DNA from: Fragum whitleyi
Lineage: Eukaryota > Mollusca > Bivalvia > Cardiida > Cardiidae
DNA: 64,000 nucleotides
NCBI GenBank assembly: GCA_948146395.1
Contig: OX411556.1
Coordinates: 1,426,001-1,490,000, forward strand
Direction of reading: 5' to 3'
This document shows positions 24,919-38,335 of this stretch, piece after piece; position 1 is the first letter of the stretch; the number at the start of each line of letters is the position of its first letter. Under the pieces are notes generated by a model. It had not been told where the DNA came from. It did no database searches and saw only the letters and a list, made by a program, of their open reading frames with translations. The position numbers and the translations under genes were made by a program.

Positions 24919-27047
24919 TAATCCTGATTTAATGTTAAATATTTTGGGTACCCATTTTTCGATCGACTGATGCGCCCATGCATTCATACCCACATCGCCC
25001 AAAACACTCGCTTTCGCTAGCTATGCATGTGCGCTTCAAATTGACACCGGTTTCGATGCCGTCTGATGCATCCGTCTGTGCGTTTATGCAGCATCCCTGA
25101 CCCCTTGTTATTCGATTTAATAGTAATTATTTAATCCTGATTTAATGTTAAATATTTTGGGTACCCATTTTTCGATCGACTGATGCGCCCATGCATTCAT
25201 ACCCACATCGTCCCAAATACTCGCGTTCGCTAGCTATGCATGTGCGCTTCAAATTGACACCGGTTTCGATGCCGTCTGATGCATCCGTCTGTGCGTTTAT
25301 GCAGCATCCCTGACCCCTTGTTATTCGATTTAATAGTAATTATTTAATCCTGATTTAATGTTAAATATTTTGGGTACCCATTTTTCGATCGACTGATGCT
25401 CCCAGGCATTCATACCCACATCGTCCCAAACACTCGCGTTCGCTAGCTATGCATGTGCGCTTCAAATTGACACCGGTTTCGATGCCGTCTGATGCATCCG
25501 TCTGTGCGTTTATGCAGCATCCCTGACCCCTTGTTATTCGATTTAATAGTGATTATTTAATCCTGATTTAATGTTAAATATTTTGGGTACCCATTTTCGA
25601 TCGACTGATGCGCCCATGCATTCATACCCACATCGTCCCAAACACTCGCGTTCGCTAGCTATGCATGTGCGCTTCAAATTGACACCGGTTTCGATGCCGT
25701 CTGATGCATCCGTTTGTGCGTTTATGCAGCATCCCTGACCCCTTGTTATTCGATTTAATAGTAATTATTTAATCCTGATTTAATGTTAAATATTTTGGGT
25801 ACCCATTTTTCGATCGACTGATGCGCCCATGCATTCATACCCACATCGTCCCAAATACTCGCTTTCGCTAGCTATGCATGTGCGCTTCAAATTGACACCG
25901 GTTTCGATGCCGTCTGATGCATCCGTCTGTGCGTTTATGCAGCATCCCTGACCCCTTGTTATTCGATTTAATAGTAATTATTTAATCCTGATTTAATGTT
26001 AAATATTTTGGGTACCCATTTTTCGATCGACTGATGCGCCCATGCATTCATACCCACATCGTCCCAAACACGCACGTTCACTAGCTATGCATGTGCGCTT
26101 CAAATTGACACCGGTTTCGATGCCGTCTGATGCTTCCGTCTGTGCGTTTATGCAGCATCCCTGACCCCTTGTTATTCGATTTAATAGTAATTATTTAATC
26201 CTGATTTAATGTTAAATATTTTGGGTACCCATTTTTCGATCGACTGATGCGCCCATGCATTCATACCCACATCGCCCCAAACACGCGCGTTCGCTAGCTA
26301 TGCATGTGCGCTTCAAATTGACACCGGTTTCGATGCCGTCTGATGTATCCGTCTGTGCGTTTATGCAGCATCCCTGACCCCTTGTTATTCGATTTAATAG
26401 TAATTATTTAATCCTGATTTAATGTTAAATATTTTGGGTACCCATTTTTCGATCGACTGATGCGCCCATGCATTCATACCCACATCGTCCCAAACACTCG
26501 CGTTCGCTAGCTATGCATGTGCGCTTCAAATTGACACCGGTTTCGATGCCGTCTGATGCATCCGTCTGTGCGTTTATGCAGCATCCCTGACCCCTTGTTA
26601 TTCGATTTAATAGTAATTATTTAATCCTGATTTAATGTTAAATATTTTGGGTACCCATTTTTCGATCGACTGATGCGCCCATGCATTCATACCCACATCG
26701 CCCCAAACACGCGCGTTCGCTAGCTATGCATGTGCGCTTCAAATTGACACCGGTTTCGATGCCGTCTGATGCATCCGTCTGTGCGTTTATGCAGCATCCC
26801 TGACCCCTTGTTATTCGATTTAATAGTAATTATTTAATCCTGATTTAATGTTAAATATTTTGGGTACCCATTTTTCGATCGACTGATGCGCCCATGCATT
26901 CATACCCACATCGTCCCAAACACGCGCGTTCACTAGCTATGCATGTGCGCTTCAAATTGACACCGGTTTCGATGCCGTCTGATGCATCCGTCTGTGCGTT
27001 TATTAAGCATCCCTGACCCCTTGTTATTCGATTTAATAATCATTATT
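24919..27047 (+). repeat. Higher-order repeat D, copy 2 (10 monomers, 2,129 bp)
   Basis: This copy abuts copy 1 and has the same length, including the single-base deletion (about 25,593) and TTATTAAGC (about 27,000). The second monomer (25132) has CCAAATACTCG instead of GTCCGAAATACG, suggesting exchange with a neighbour after duplication. CGCTTTCG has also appeared in the monomer at 25770. GGGTAACC in copy 1 is GGGTACCC here. Confidence 0.88.
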
Positions 27048-28326
27048 TAATCCTGATTTAATGTTAAATATTTTGGGTACCCATTTTTCGATCGACTGAT
27101 GCGCAAATGCATTCATACCAACATCGTCCCAAAACACGCGCGTTCGCTAGCTATGCATGTGCGCTTCAAATTGACACCGGTTTCGATGCCGTCTGATGCA
27201 TCCGTCTGTGCGTTTATGCAGCAACCCCGACCCCTTGTTATTCGATTTAATAGTAATTATTTAATCCTGATTTAATGTTAAATATTTTGGGTACCCATTT
27301 TTCGATCGACTGATGCGCCCATGCATTCATACCCACATCGTCCCAAACACTCGCGTTCGCTAGCTATGCATGTGCGCTTCAAATTGACACCGGTTTCGAT
27401 GCCGTCTGATGCATCCGTCTGTGCGTTTATGCAGCATCCCTGACCCCTTGTTATTCGATTTAATAGTAATTATTTAATCCTGATTTAATGATTAATATTT
27501 TGGGTACCCATTTTTCGATCGACTGATGCGCCCATGCATTCATACCCACATCGTCCCAAACACGCGCATTCGCTAGCTATTCATGTGCGCTTCAAATTGA
27601 CACCGGTTTCGATGCCGTCTGATGCATCCGTCTGTGCGTTTATGCAGCATCCCTGACCCCTTGTTATTCGATTTAATAGTAATTATTTAATCCTGATTTA
27701 ATGTTAAATATTTTGGGTACCCATTTTTCGATCGACTGATGCGCCCATGCATTCATACCCACATCGTCCCAAACACTCGCGTTCGCTAGCTATGCATGTG
27801 CGCTTCAAATTGACACCGGTTTCGATGCCGTCTGATGCATCCGTCTGTGCGTTTATGCAGCATCCCTGACCCCTTGTTATTCGATTTAATAGTAATTATT
27901 TAATCCTGATTTAATGTTAAATATTTTGGGTACCCATTTTTCGATCGACTGATGCGCCCATGCATTCATACCCACATCGTCCCAAACACTCGCGTTCGCT
28001 AGCTTTGCATGTGCGCTTCAAATTGACACCGGTTTCGATGCCTTCTGATGCATCCGTCTGTGCGTTTATGCAGCATCCCTGACCCCTTGTTATTGGATTT
28101 AATAGTAATTATTTAATCCTGATTTAATGTTAAATATTTTGGGTACCCATTTTTCGATCGACTGATGCGCCCATGCATTCATACCCACATCGTCCCAAAC
28201 ACGCACGTTCACTAGCTATGCATGTGCGCTTCAAATTGACACCGGTTTCGATGCCGTCTGATGCATCCGTCTGTGCGTTTATGCAGCATCCCTGACCCCT
28301 TGTTATTCGATTTAATAGTAATTATT
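27048..28326 (+). repeat. Six monomers between repeats D and E
   Basis: These carry private changes: AATAATCATT and GCGCAAATGC with an extra A (27048; CCCAAAACACG) and GCAACCCCG, ATGATTAATA with GCATTCGC and CTATTCATG (27475), GCTTTGCATG with CCTTCTG and TATTGGATT (27901), and CACGCACG with TTCAC (28114). No internal higher-order order is visible. Confidence 0.7.
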
Positions 28327-29817
28327 TAATCCTGATTTAATGTTAAATATTTTGGGTACCCATTTTTCGATCGACTGATGCGCCCATGCATTCATACCCA
28401 CATCGTCCCAAATATGCGCGTTCGCTAGCTATGCATGTGCGCTTCAAATTGACACCGGTTTCGATGCCGTCTGATGCATCCGTCTGTGCGTTTATGCAGC
28501 ATCCCTGACCCCTTGTTATTCGATTTAATAGTAATTATTTAATCCTGATTTAATGTTAAATATTTTGGGTACCCATTTTTCGATCGACTGATGCTCCCAG
28601 GCATTCATACCCACATCGTCCCAAACACTCGCGTTCGCTAGCTATGCATGTGCGCTTCAAATTGACACCGGTTTCGATGCCGTCTGATGCATCCGTCTGT
28701 GCGTTTATGCAGCATCCCTGACCCCTTGTTATTCGATTTAATAGTAATTATTTAATCCTGATTTAATGTTAAATATTTTGGGTACCCATTTTTCGATCGA
28801 CTGATGCGCCCATGCATTCATACCCACATCGCCCCAAACACGCGCGTTCGCTAGCTATGCATGTGCGCTTCAAATTGACACCGGTTTCGATGCCGTCTGA
28901 TGCATCCGTCTGTGCGTTTATGCAGCATCCCTGACCCCTTGTTATTCGATTTAATAGTAATTATTTAATCCTGATTTAATGTTAAATATTTTGGGTACCC
29001 ATTATTCGATCGACTGATGCGCCCATGCATTCATACCCACATCGTCCCAAACACTCGCGTTCGCTAGCTATGCATGTGCGCTTCAAATTGACACCGGTTT
29101 CGATGCCGTCTGATGCATCCGTCTGTGCGTTTATGTAGCATCCCTGACTCCTTGTTATTCGATTTAATAGTAATTATTTTATCCTGATTTAATGTTAAAT
29201 ATTTTGGGTACCCATTTTTCGATCGACTGATACGCCCATGCATTCATACCCACATCGTCCCAAACACTCGCGTTCGCTAGCTATGCATGTGCGCTTCAAA
29301 TTGACACCGGTTTCGATGCCGTCTGATGCATCCGTCTGTGCGTTTATGCAGCATCCCTGACCCCTTGTTATTCGATTTAATAGTAATTATTTAATCCTGA
29401 TTTAATGTTAAATATTTTGGGTACCCATTTTTCGATCGACTGATGCGCCCATGCATTCATACCCACATCGCCCCAAACACGCGCGTTCGCTAGCTATGCA
29501 TGTGCGCTTCAAATTGACACCGGTTTCGATGCCGTCTGATGCATCCGTCTATGCGTTTATGCAGCATCCCTGACCCCTTGTTATTCGATTTAATAGTAAT
29601 TATTTAATTCTGATTTAATGTTAAATATTTTGGGTACCCATTTTTCGATCGACTGATGCGCCCATGCATTCCTACCCACATCGTCCCAAACACTCGCGTT
29701 CGCTAGCTATGCATGTGCGCTTCAAATTGACACCGGTTTCGATGACGTCTGATGCATCCGTCTGTGCGTTTATGCAGCATCCCTGACCCCTTGTTATTCG
29801 ATTTAATAGTAATTATT
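28327..29817 (+). repeat. Higher-order repeat E, copy 1 (7 monomers, 1,491 bp)
   Basis: Ordered markers are CCAAATATGCG (28327), GCTCCCAGGC (28540), plain type III (28753), CCCATTATTCG with TGTAGC and TGACTCC (28966), GATACGCCC (29179), GTCTATGCG (29392), and TTAATTCTG with CATTCCTACC and GATGACGTC (29605). The series restarts at 29818. CATTCCTACC is the first appearance of a marker that dominates the array from 31 to 56 kb. Confidence 0.87.
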
Positions 29818-31521
29818 TAATCCTGATTTAATGTTAAATATTTTGGGTACCCATTTTTCGATCGACTGATGCGCCCATGCATTCATACCCACATCGTCCC
29901 AAATATGCGCGTTCGCTAGCTATGCATGTGCGCTTCAAATTGACACCGGTTTCGATGCCGTCTGATGCATCCGTCTGTGCGTTTATGCAGCATCCCTGAC
30001 CCCTTGTTATTCGATTTAATAGTAATTATTTAATCCTGATTTAATGTTAAATATTTTGGGTACCCATTTTTCGATCGACTGATGCTCCCAGGCATTCATA
30101 CCCACATCGTCCCAAACACTCGCGTTCGCTAGCTATGCATGTGCGCTTCAAATTGACACCGGTTTCGATGCCGTCTGATGCATCCGTCTGTGCGTTTATG
30201 CAGCATCCCTGACCCCTTGTTATTCGATTTAATAGTAATTATTTAATCCTGATTTAATGTTAAATATTTTGGGTACCCATTTTTCGATCGACTGATGCGC
30301 CCATGCATTCATACCCACATCGCCCCAAACACGCGCGTTCGCTAGCTATGCATGTGCGCTTCAAATTGACACCGGTTTCGATGCCGTCTGATGCATCCGT
30401 CTGTGCGTTTATGCAGCATCCCTGACCCCTTGTTATTCGATTTAATAGTAATTATTTAATCCTGATTTAATGTTAAATATTTTGGGTACCCATTATTCGA
30501 TCGACTGATGCGCCCATGCATTCATACCCACATCGTCCCAAACACTCGCGTTCGCTAGCTATGCATGTGCGCTTCAAATTGACACCGGTTTCGATGCCGT
30601 CTGATGCATCCGTCTGTGCGTTTATGTAGCATCCCTGACTCCTTGTTATTCGATTTAATAGTAATTATTTAATCCTGATTTAATGTCAAATATTTTGGGT
30701 ACCCATTTTTCGATCGACTGATACGCCCATGCATTCATACCCACATCGTCCCAAACACTCGCGTTCGCTAGCTATGCATGTGCGCTTCAAATTGACACCG
30801 GTTTCGATGCCGTCTGATGCATCCGTCTGTGCGTTTATGCAGCATCCCTGACCCCTTGTTATTCGATTTAATAGTAATTATTTAATCCTGATTTAATGTT
30901 AAATATTTTGGGTACCCATTTTTCGATCGACTGATGCGCCCATGCATTCATACCCACATCGCCCCAAACACGCGCGTTCGCTAGCTATGCATGTGCGCTT
31001 CAAATTGACACCGGTTTCGATGCCGTCTGATGCATCCGTCTGTGCGTTTATGCAGCATCCCTGACCCCTTGTTATTCGATTTAATAGTAATTATTTAATC
31101 CTGATTTAATGTTAAATATTTTGGGTACCCATTTTTCGATCGACTGATGCGCCCATGCATTCATACCCACATCGTCCCAAACACTCGCGTTCGCTAGCTA
31201 TGCATGTGCGCTTCAAATTGACACCGGTTTCGATGACGTCTGATGCATCCGTCTATGCGTTTATGCAGCATCCCTGACCCCTTGTTATTCGATTTAATAG
31301 TAATTATTTAATTCTGATTTAATGTTAAATATTTTGGGTACCCATTTTTCGATCGACTGATGCGCCCATGCATTCCTACCCACATCGTCCCAAACACTCG
31401 CGTTCGCTAGCTATGCATGTGCGCTTCAAATTGACACCGGTTTCGATGACGTCTGATGCATCCGTCTATGCGTTTATGCAGCATCCCTAACCCCTTGTTT
31501 TTCGATTTAATAGTAATTATT
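29818..31521 (+). repeat. Higher-order repeat E, copy 2 (7 monomers plus one extra)
   Basis: The markers CCAAATATGCG, GCTCCCAGGC, CCCATTATTCG with TGACTCC, and GATACGCCC return at exactly 1,491 bp. After 31096 the offset changes to 1,704 bp: one additional monomer carrying GATGACGTC (31096) is inserted before the CATTCCTACC monomer (31309). The extra unit looks like a duplicate of the GATGACGTC monomer, the signature of a one-monomer misaligned exchange. CTAACCCC and GTTTTTCG are private additions at the end. Confidence 0.83.
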
Positions 31522-31946
31522 TAATCCTGATTTAATGTTAAATATTTTGGGTACCCATTTTTCGATCGACTGATGCGCCCATGCATTCATACCCACATCG
31601 TCCCAAACACGCGCGTTCGCTAGCTATGCATGTGCGCTTCAAATTGACACCGGTTTCGATGCCGTCTGATGCATCCGTCTGTGCGTTTATGCAGCATCCC
31701 TGACCCCTTGTTATTCGATTTAATAGTAATTATTTAATCCTGATTTAATGTTAAATATTTTGGGTACCCATTTTTCGATCGACTGATGCGCCCATGCATT
31801 CATACCCACATCGTCCCAAACACGCGCGTTCACTAGCTATGCATGTGCGCTTCAAATTGACACCGGCTTCGATGCCGTCTGATGCATCCGTCTGTGCGAT
31901 TATGCAGCATCTTGACCCCTTGTTATTCGATTTAATAGTAATTATT
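31522..31946 (+). repeat. Two monomers preceding repeat F
   Basis: A plain CGCGCG/TTCGC monomer (31522) and a type II monomer with GGCTTCG, GTGCGATTATG and a one-base deletion in CATCTTGACC (31735). The same pair recurs in repeat F at 32372 and 32585, so this is a partial extra copy of the F module. Confidence 0.75.
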
Positions 31947-33649
31947 TAATCCTGATTTAATGTTAAATATTTTGGGTACCCAATTTTCGATCGAGTGATG
32001 CGCCCATGCATTCATCCTCACATCGCCCCAAACGCGCGCGTTCGCTAGCTATGCATGTGCGCTTCAAATTGACACCGGTTTCGATGCCGTCTGATGCATC
32101 CGTCTGTGCGTTTATGCAGCATCCCTGACCCCTTGTTATTCGATTTAATAGTAATTATTTAATCCTGATTTAATGTTTAATATTTTGGGTACCCATTTTC
32201 GATCGACTGATGCGCCCATGCATTCCTACCCACATCGTCCCAAACACTCGCGTTCGCTAGCTATGCATGTGCGCTTCAAATTGACACCGGTTTCGATGCC
32301 GTCTGATGCATCCGTCTATGCGTTTATGCAGCATCCCTGACCCCTTGTTTTTCGATTTAATAGTAATTATTTAATCCTGATTTAATGTTAAATATTTTGG
32401 GTACCCATTTTTCGATCGACTGATGCGCCCATGCATTCATACCCACATCGTCCCAAACACGCGCGTTCGCTAGCTATGCATGTGCGCTTCAAATTGACAC
32501 CGGTTTCGATGCCGTCTGATGCATCCGTCTGTGCGTTTATGCAGCATCCCTGACCCCTTGTTATTCGATTTAATAGTAATTATTTAATCCTGATTTAATG
32601 TTAAATATTTTGGGTACCCATTTTTCGATCGACTGATGCGCCCATGCATTCATACCCACATCGTCCCAAACACGCGCGTTCACTAGCTATGCATGTGCGC
32701 TTCAAATTGACACCGGCTTCGATGCCGTCTGATGCATCCGTCTGTGCGTTTATGCATCATACCTGACCCCTTGTTATTCGATTTAATAGTAATTATTTAA
32801 TCCTGATTTAATGTTTAATATTTTGGGTAACCAATTTTCGATCGACTGATGCGCCCATGCATTCATACCCACATCGCCCCAAACACGCGCGTTCGCTAGC
32901 TATGCATGTGCGCTTCAAATTGACACCGGTTTCGATGCCGTCTGATGCATCCGTCTCTGCGTTTATGCAGCATCCCTGACCCCTTGTTATTCGATTTAAT
33001 AGTAATTATTTAATCCTGATTTAATGTTAAATATTTTGGGTACCCATTTTTCGATCGACTGATGCGTCCATGCATTCATACCCACATCGTCCCAAACACT
33101 CGCGTTCGCTAGCTATGCATGTGCGCTTCAAATTGACACCGGTTTCGATGCCGTCTGATGCATCCGTCTGTGCGTTTATGCAGCATCCCTGACCCCTTGT
33201 TATTCGATTTAATAGTAAATATTTAATCCTGATTTAATGTTAAATATTTTGGGTACCCAATTTTCGATCGACTGATGCGCCCATGCATTCATACCCACAT
33301 CGCCCCAAACACGCGCGTTCGCTAGCTATGCATGTGCGCTTCAAATTGACACCGGTTTCGATGCCGTCTGATGCATCCGTCTGTGCGTTTATGCAGCATC
33401 CCTGACCCCTTGTTATTAGATTTAATAGTAATTATTTAATCCTGATTTAATGTTAAATATTTTGGGTACCCATTTTTCGATCGACTGATGCGCCCATGCA
33501 TTCATACCCACATCGTCCCAAACACTCGCGTTCGCTAGCTATGCATGTGCGCTTCAAATTGACACCGGTTTCGATGCCGTCTGATGCATCCGTCTGTGCG
33601 TTTATGCAGCATCCCTGACCCCTTATTATTCGATTTAATAGTAATTATT
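31947..33649 (+). repeat. Higher-order repeat F, copy 1 (8 monomers, 1,703 bp)
   Basis: Ordered markers are CCCAATTTT with CATCCTCAC (31947), TGTTTAATA with CATTCCTACC, GTCTATGCG and GTTTTTCG (32160), plain (32372), GGCTTCG with GCATCATACC (32585), CCAATTTT with GTCTCTGCG (32798), GATGCGTCC (33011), CCCAATTTT (33224) and a type I unit (33437). It is one base short because of CCCATTTTCG at about 32,200. ATCGAGTG and AACGCGCG at the start are private. Confidence 0.87.
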
Positions 33650-35353
33650 TAATCCTGATTTAATGTTAAATATTTTGGGTACCCAATTTTCGATCGACTG
33701 ATGCGCCCATGCATTCATCCTCACATCGCCCCAAACACGCGCGTTCGCTAGCTATGCATGTGCGCTTCAAATTGACACCGGTTTCGATGCCGTCTGATGC
33801 ATCCGTCTGTGCGTTTATGCAGCATCCCTGACCCCTTGTTATTCGATTTAATAGTAATTATTTAATCCTGATTTAATGTTTAATATTTTGGGTACCCATT
33901 TTTCGATCGACTGATGCGCCCATGCATTCCTACCCACATCGTCCCAAACACTCGCGTTCGCTAGCTATGCATGTGCGCTTCAAATTGACACCGGTTTCGA
34001 TGCCGTCTGATGCATCCGTCTAGGCGTTTATGCAGCATCCCTGACCCCTTGTTTTTCGATTTAATAGTAATTATTTAATCCTGATTTAATGTTAAATATT
34101 TTGGGTACCCATTTTTCGATCGACTGATGCGCCCATGCATTCATACCCACATCGTCCCAAACACGCGCGTTCGCTAGCTATGCATGTGCGCTTCAAATTG
34201 ACACCGGTTTCGATGCCGTCTGATGCATCCGTCTGTGCGTTTATGCAGCATCCCTGACCCCTTGTTATTCGATTTAATAGTAATTATTTAATCCTGATTT
34301 AATGTTAAATATTTTGGGTACCCATTTTTCGATCGACTGATGCGCCCATGCATTCATACCCACATCGTCCCAAACACGCGCGTTCACTAGCTATGCATGT
34401 GCGCTTCAAATTGACACCGGCTTCGATGCCGTCTGATGCATCCGTCTGTGCGTTTATGCATCATACCTGACCCCTTGTTATTCGATTTAATAGTAATTAT
34501 TTAATCCTGATTTAATGTTAAATATTTTGGGTACCCAATTTTCGATCGACTGATGCGCCCATGCATTCATACCCACATCGCCCCAAACACGCGCGTTCGC
34601 TAGCTATGCATGTGCGCTTCAAATTGACACCGGTTTCGATGCCGTCTGATGCATCCGTCTCTGCGTTTATGCAGCATCCCTGACCCCTTGTTATTCGATT
34701 TAATAGTAATTATTTAATCCTGATTTAATGTTAAATATTTTGGGTACCCATTTTTCGATCGACTGATGCGTCCATGCATTCATACCCACATCGTCCCAAA
34801 CACTCGCGTTCGCTAGCTATGCATGTGCGCTTCAAATTGACACCGGTTTCGATGCCGTCTGATGCATCCGTCTGTGCGTTTATGCAGCATCCCTGACCCC
34901 TTGTTATTCGATTTAATAGTAATTATTTAATCCTGATTTAATGTTAAATATTTTGGGTACCCAATTTTCGATCGACTGATGCGCCCATGCATTCATACCC
35001 ACATCGCCCCAAACACGCGCGTTCGTTAGCTATGCATGTGCGCTTCAAATTGACACCGGTTTCGATGCCGTCTGATGCATCCGTCTGTGCGTTTATGCAG
35101 CATCCCTGACCCCTTGTTATTCGATTTAATAGTAATTATTTAATCCTGATTTAATGTTAAATATTTTGGGTACCCATTTTTCGATCGACTGATGCGCCCA
35201 TGCATTCATACCCACATCGTCCCAAACACTCGCGTTCGCTAGCTATGCATGTGCGCTTCAAATTGACACCGGTTTCGATGCCGTCTGATGCATCCGTCTG
35301 TGCGTTTATGCAGCATCCCTGACCCCTTGTTATTCGATTTAATAGTAATTATT
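33650..35353 (+). repeat. Higher-order repeat F, copy 2 (8 monomers, 1,704 bp)
   Basis: This abuts copy 1 and repeats all its markers in order: CATCCTCAC (33650), TGTTTAATA with CATTCCTACC (33863), GGCTTCG with GCATCATACC (34289), GTCTCTGCG (34502), GATGCGTCC (34715) and CCCAATTTT (34928). Private changes include GTCTAGGCG and TTCGTTAGC. The single-base deletion of copy 1 is absent, so it arose after the duplication. Confidence 0.87.
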
Positions 35354-38335
35354 TAATCCTGATTTAATGTTAAATATTTTGGGTACCCATTTTTCGATCG
35401 ACTGATGCGCCCATGCATTCATACCCACATCGCCCCAAACACTCGCGTTCGCTAGGTATGCATGTGTGCTTCAAATTGACACCGGTTTCGATGCCGTCTG
35501 ATGCATCCGTCTGTGCGTTTATGCAGCATCCCTGACCCCTTGTTATTAGATTTAATAGTAATTATTTAATCCTGATTTAATGTTAAATATTTTGGGTACC
35601 CATTTTTCGATCGACTGATGCGCCCATGCATTCATACCCACATCGTCCCAAACACTCGCGTTCACTAGCTATGCATGTGCGCTTCAAATTGACACCGGTT
35701 TCGATGCCGTCTGATGCATCCGTCTGTGCGTTTATGCAGCATCCCTGACCCCTTGTTATTCGATTTAATAGTAATTATTTAATCCTGATTTAATGTTAAA
35801 TATTTTGGGTACCCATTTTTCGATCGACTGATGCGCCCATGCATTCATACCCACATCGTCCCAAACACGCGCGTTCGCTAGCTATGCATGTGCGCTTCAA
35901 ATTGACACCGGTTTCGATGCCGTCTGATGCTTCCGTCTGTGCGTTTATGCAGCATTCCTGACCCCTTGTTATTCGATTTAATAGTAATTATTTAATCCTG
36001 ATTTAATGTTAAATATTTTGGGTACCCATTTTTCGATCGACTGATGCGCCCATGCATTCATACCCACATCGTCCCAAACACTCGCGTTCGCTAGCTATGC
36101 ATGTGTGCTTCAAATTGAAACCGGTTTCGATGCCGTCTGATCCATCCGTCTGTGCGTTTATGCAGCATCCCTGACCCCTTGTTATTCGATTTAAAAGTAA
36201 TTATTTAATCCTGATTTAATGTTAAATATTTTGGGTACCCATTTTTCGATCGACTGATGCGCCCATGCATTCATACCCACATCGTCCCAAACACGCGCGT
36301 TCACTAGCTATGCATGTGCGCTTCAAATTGACACCGGTTTCGATGCCGTCTGATGCATCCGTCTGTGCGTTTATGCAGCATCCCTGACCCCTTGTTATTC
36401 GATTTAATAGTAATTATTTAATCCTGATTTAATGTTAAATATTTTAGGTTCCCATTTTTCGATCGACTGATGCGCCCATGCATTCATACCCACATCGCCC
36501 CAAACACTCGCGTTCGCTAGCTATGCATGTGCGCTTCAATATGACACCGGTTTCGGTGCCGTCTGATGCATCCGTCTGTGCGTTTATGCAGCATCCCTGA
36601 CCCCTTGTTATTCGATTTAATAGTAATTATTTAATCCTGAATTAATGTTAAATATTTTGGGTACCCATTTTTCGATCGACTGATGCGCCCATGCATTCAT
36701 ACCCACATCGCCCCAAAAACTCGCGTTCGCTAGCTATGCATGTGCGCTTCAAATTGACACCGGTTTCGATGCCGTCTGATGCATCCGTCTGTGCGTTTAT
36801 GCAGCATCCCTGACCCCTTGTTATTCGATTTAATAGTAATTATTTAATCCTGATTTAATGTTAAATATTTTGGGTACCCATTTTTCGATCGACTGATGCG
36901 CCCATGCATTCATACCCACATCGTCCCAAACACGCGCGTTCACTAGCTATGCATGTGCGCTTCAAATTGACACCGGTTTCGATGCCGTCTGATGCATCCG
37001 TCTGTGCGTTTATGCAGCATCCCTGACCCCTTGTTATTCGATTTAATAGTAATTATTTAATCCTGATTTAATGTTAAATATTTTGGGTACCCATTTTTCG
37101 ATCGACTGATGCGCCCATGCATTCATACCCACATCGCCCCAAACACGCGCGTTCGCTAGCTATGCATGTGCGCTTCAAATTGACACCGGTTTCGGTGCCG
37201 TCTGATGCATCCGTCTGTGCGTTTATGCAGCATCCCTGACCCCTTGTTATTCGATTTAATAGTAATTATTTAATCCTGATTTAATGTTAAATATTTTGGG
37301 TACCCATTTTTCGATCGACTGATGCGCCCATGCATTCATACCCACATCGTCCCAAAAACTCGCGTTCGCTAGCTATGCATGTGCGCTTCAAATTGACACC
37401 GATTTCGATGCCGTCTGATGCATCCGTCTGTGCGTTTATGCAGCATCCCTGACCCCTTGTTATTCGATTTAATAGTAATTATTTAATCCTGATTTAATGT
37501 TAAATATTTTGGGTACACATTTTTCGATCGACTGATGCGCCCATGCATTCATACCCACATCGTCCCAAACACGCGCGTTCGCTAGCTATGCATGTGCGCT
37601 TCAAATTGACACCGGTTTCGATGCCGTCTGTTGCATCCGTCTGTGCGTTTATGCAGCATCCCTGACCCCTTGTTATTTGATTTAATAGTAATTATTTAAT
37701 CCTGATTTAATGTTAAATATTTTGGGTACCCATTTTTCGATCGACTGATGCGCCCATGCATTCATACCCACATCGTCCCAAACACGCGCGTTCACTAGCT
37801 ATGCATGTGCGCTTCAAATTGACACCGGTTTCGATGCCGTCTGATGCATCCGTCTGTGCGTTTATGCAGCATCCCTGACCCCTTGTTATTCGATTTAATA
37901 GTAATTATTTAATCCTGATTTAATGTTAAATATTTTGGGTACCCATTTTTCGATCGACTGATGCGCCCATGCATTCATACCCACATCGCCCCAAAAACAC
38001 GCGTTCGCTAGCTATGCATGTGCGCTTCAAATTGACACCGGTTTCGATGCCGTCTGATGCATCCGTCTGTGCGTTTATGCAGCATCCCTGACCCCTTGTT
38101 ATTCGATTTAATAGTAATTATTTAATCCTGATTTAATGTTAAATATTTTGGGTACCCATTTTTCGATCGACTGATGCGCCCATGCATTCATTCCCACATC
38201 GTCCCAAACACTCGTGTTCGCTAGCTATGCATATGCGCTTCAAATTGACACCGGTTTCGATGCCGTCTGATGCATCCGTCTGTGCGTTTATGCAGCATCC
38301 CTGACCCCTTGTTATTCGATTTAATAGTAATTATT
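35354..38335 (+). repeat. Diverged block (14 monomers)
   Basis: Mixed type I, II and III monomers with scattered private changes: CTAGGTATG (35450), GATGCTTCCG with GCATTCCTG (35930), TTGAAACC with GATCCATCC (36115), TTTAAAAG (36190), TTTTAGGTTCC (36440), TTCAATATGACACC (36535), TTCGGTGCC (36553 and 37192), CCAAAAACTCG (36715 and 37354), and CATTCATTCCC with CTCGTG and GCATATGC (38123). Some pairs recur 3 monomers apart (TTCGGTGCC; CCAAAAAC), which hints at a small old duplication around 36419-37483. Confidence 0.7.
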
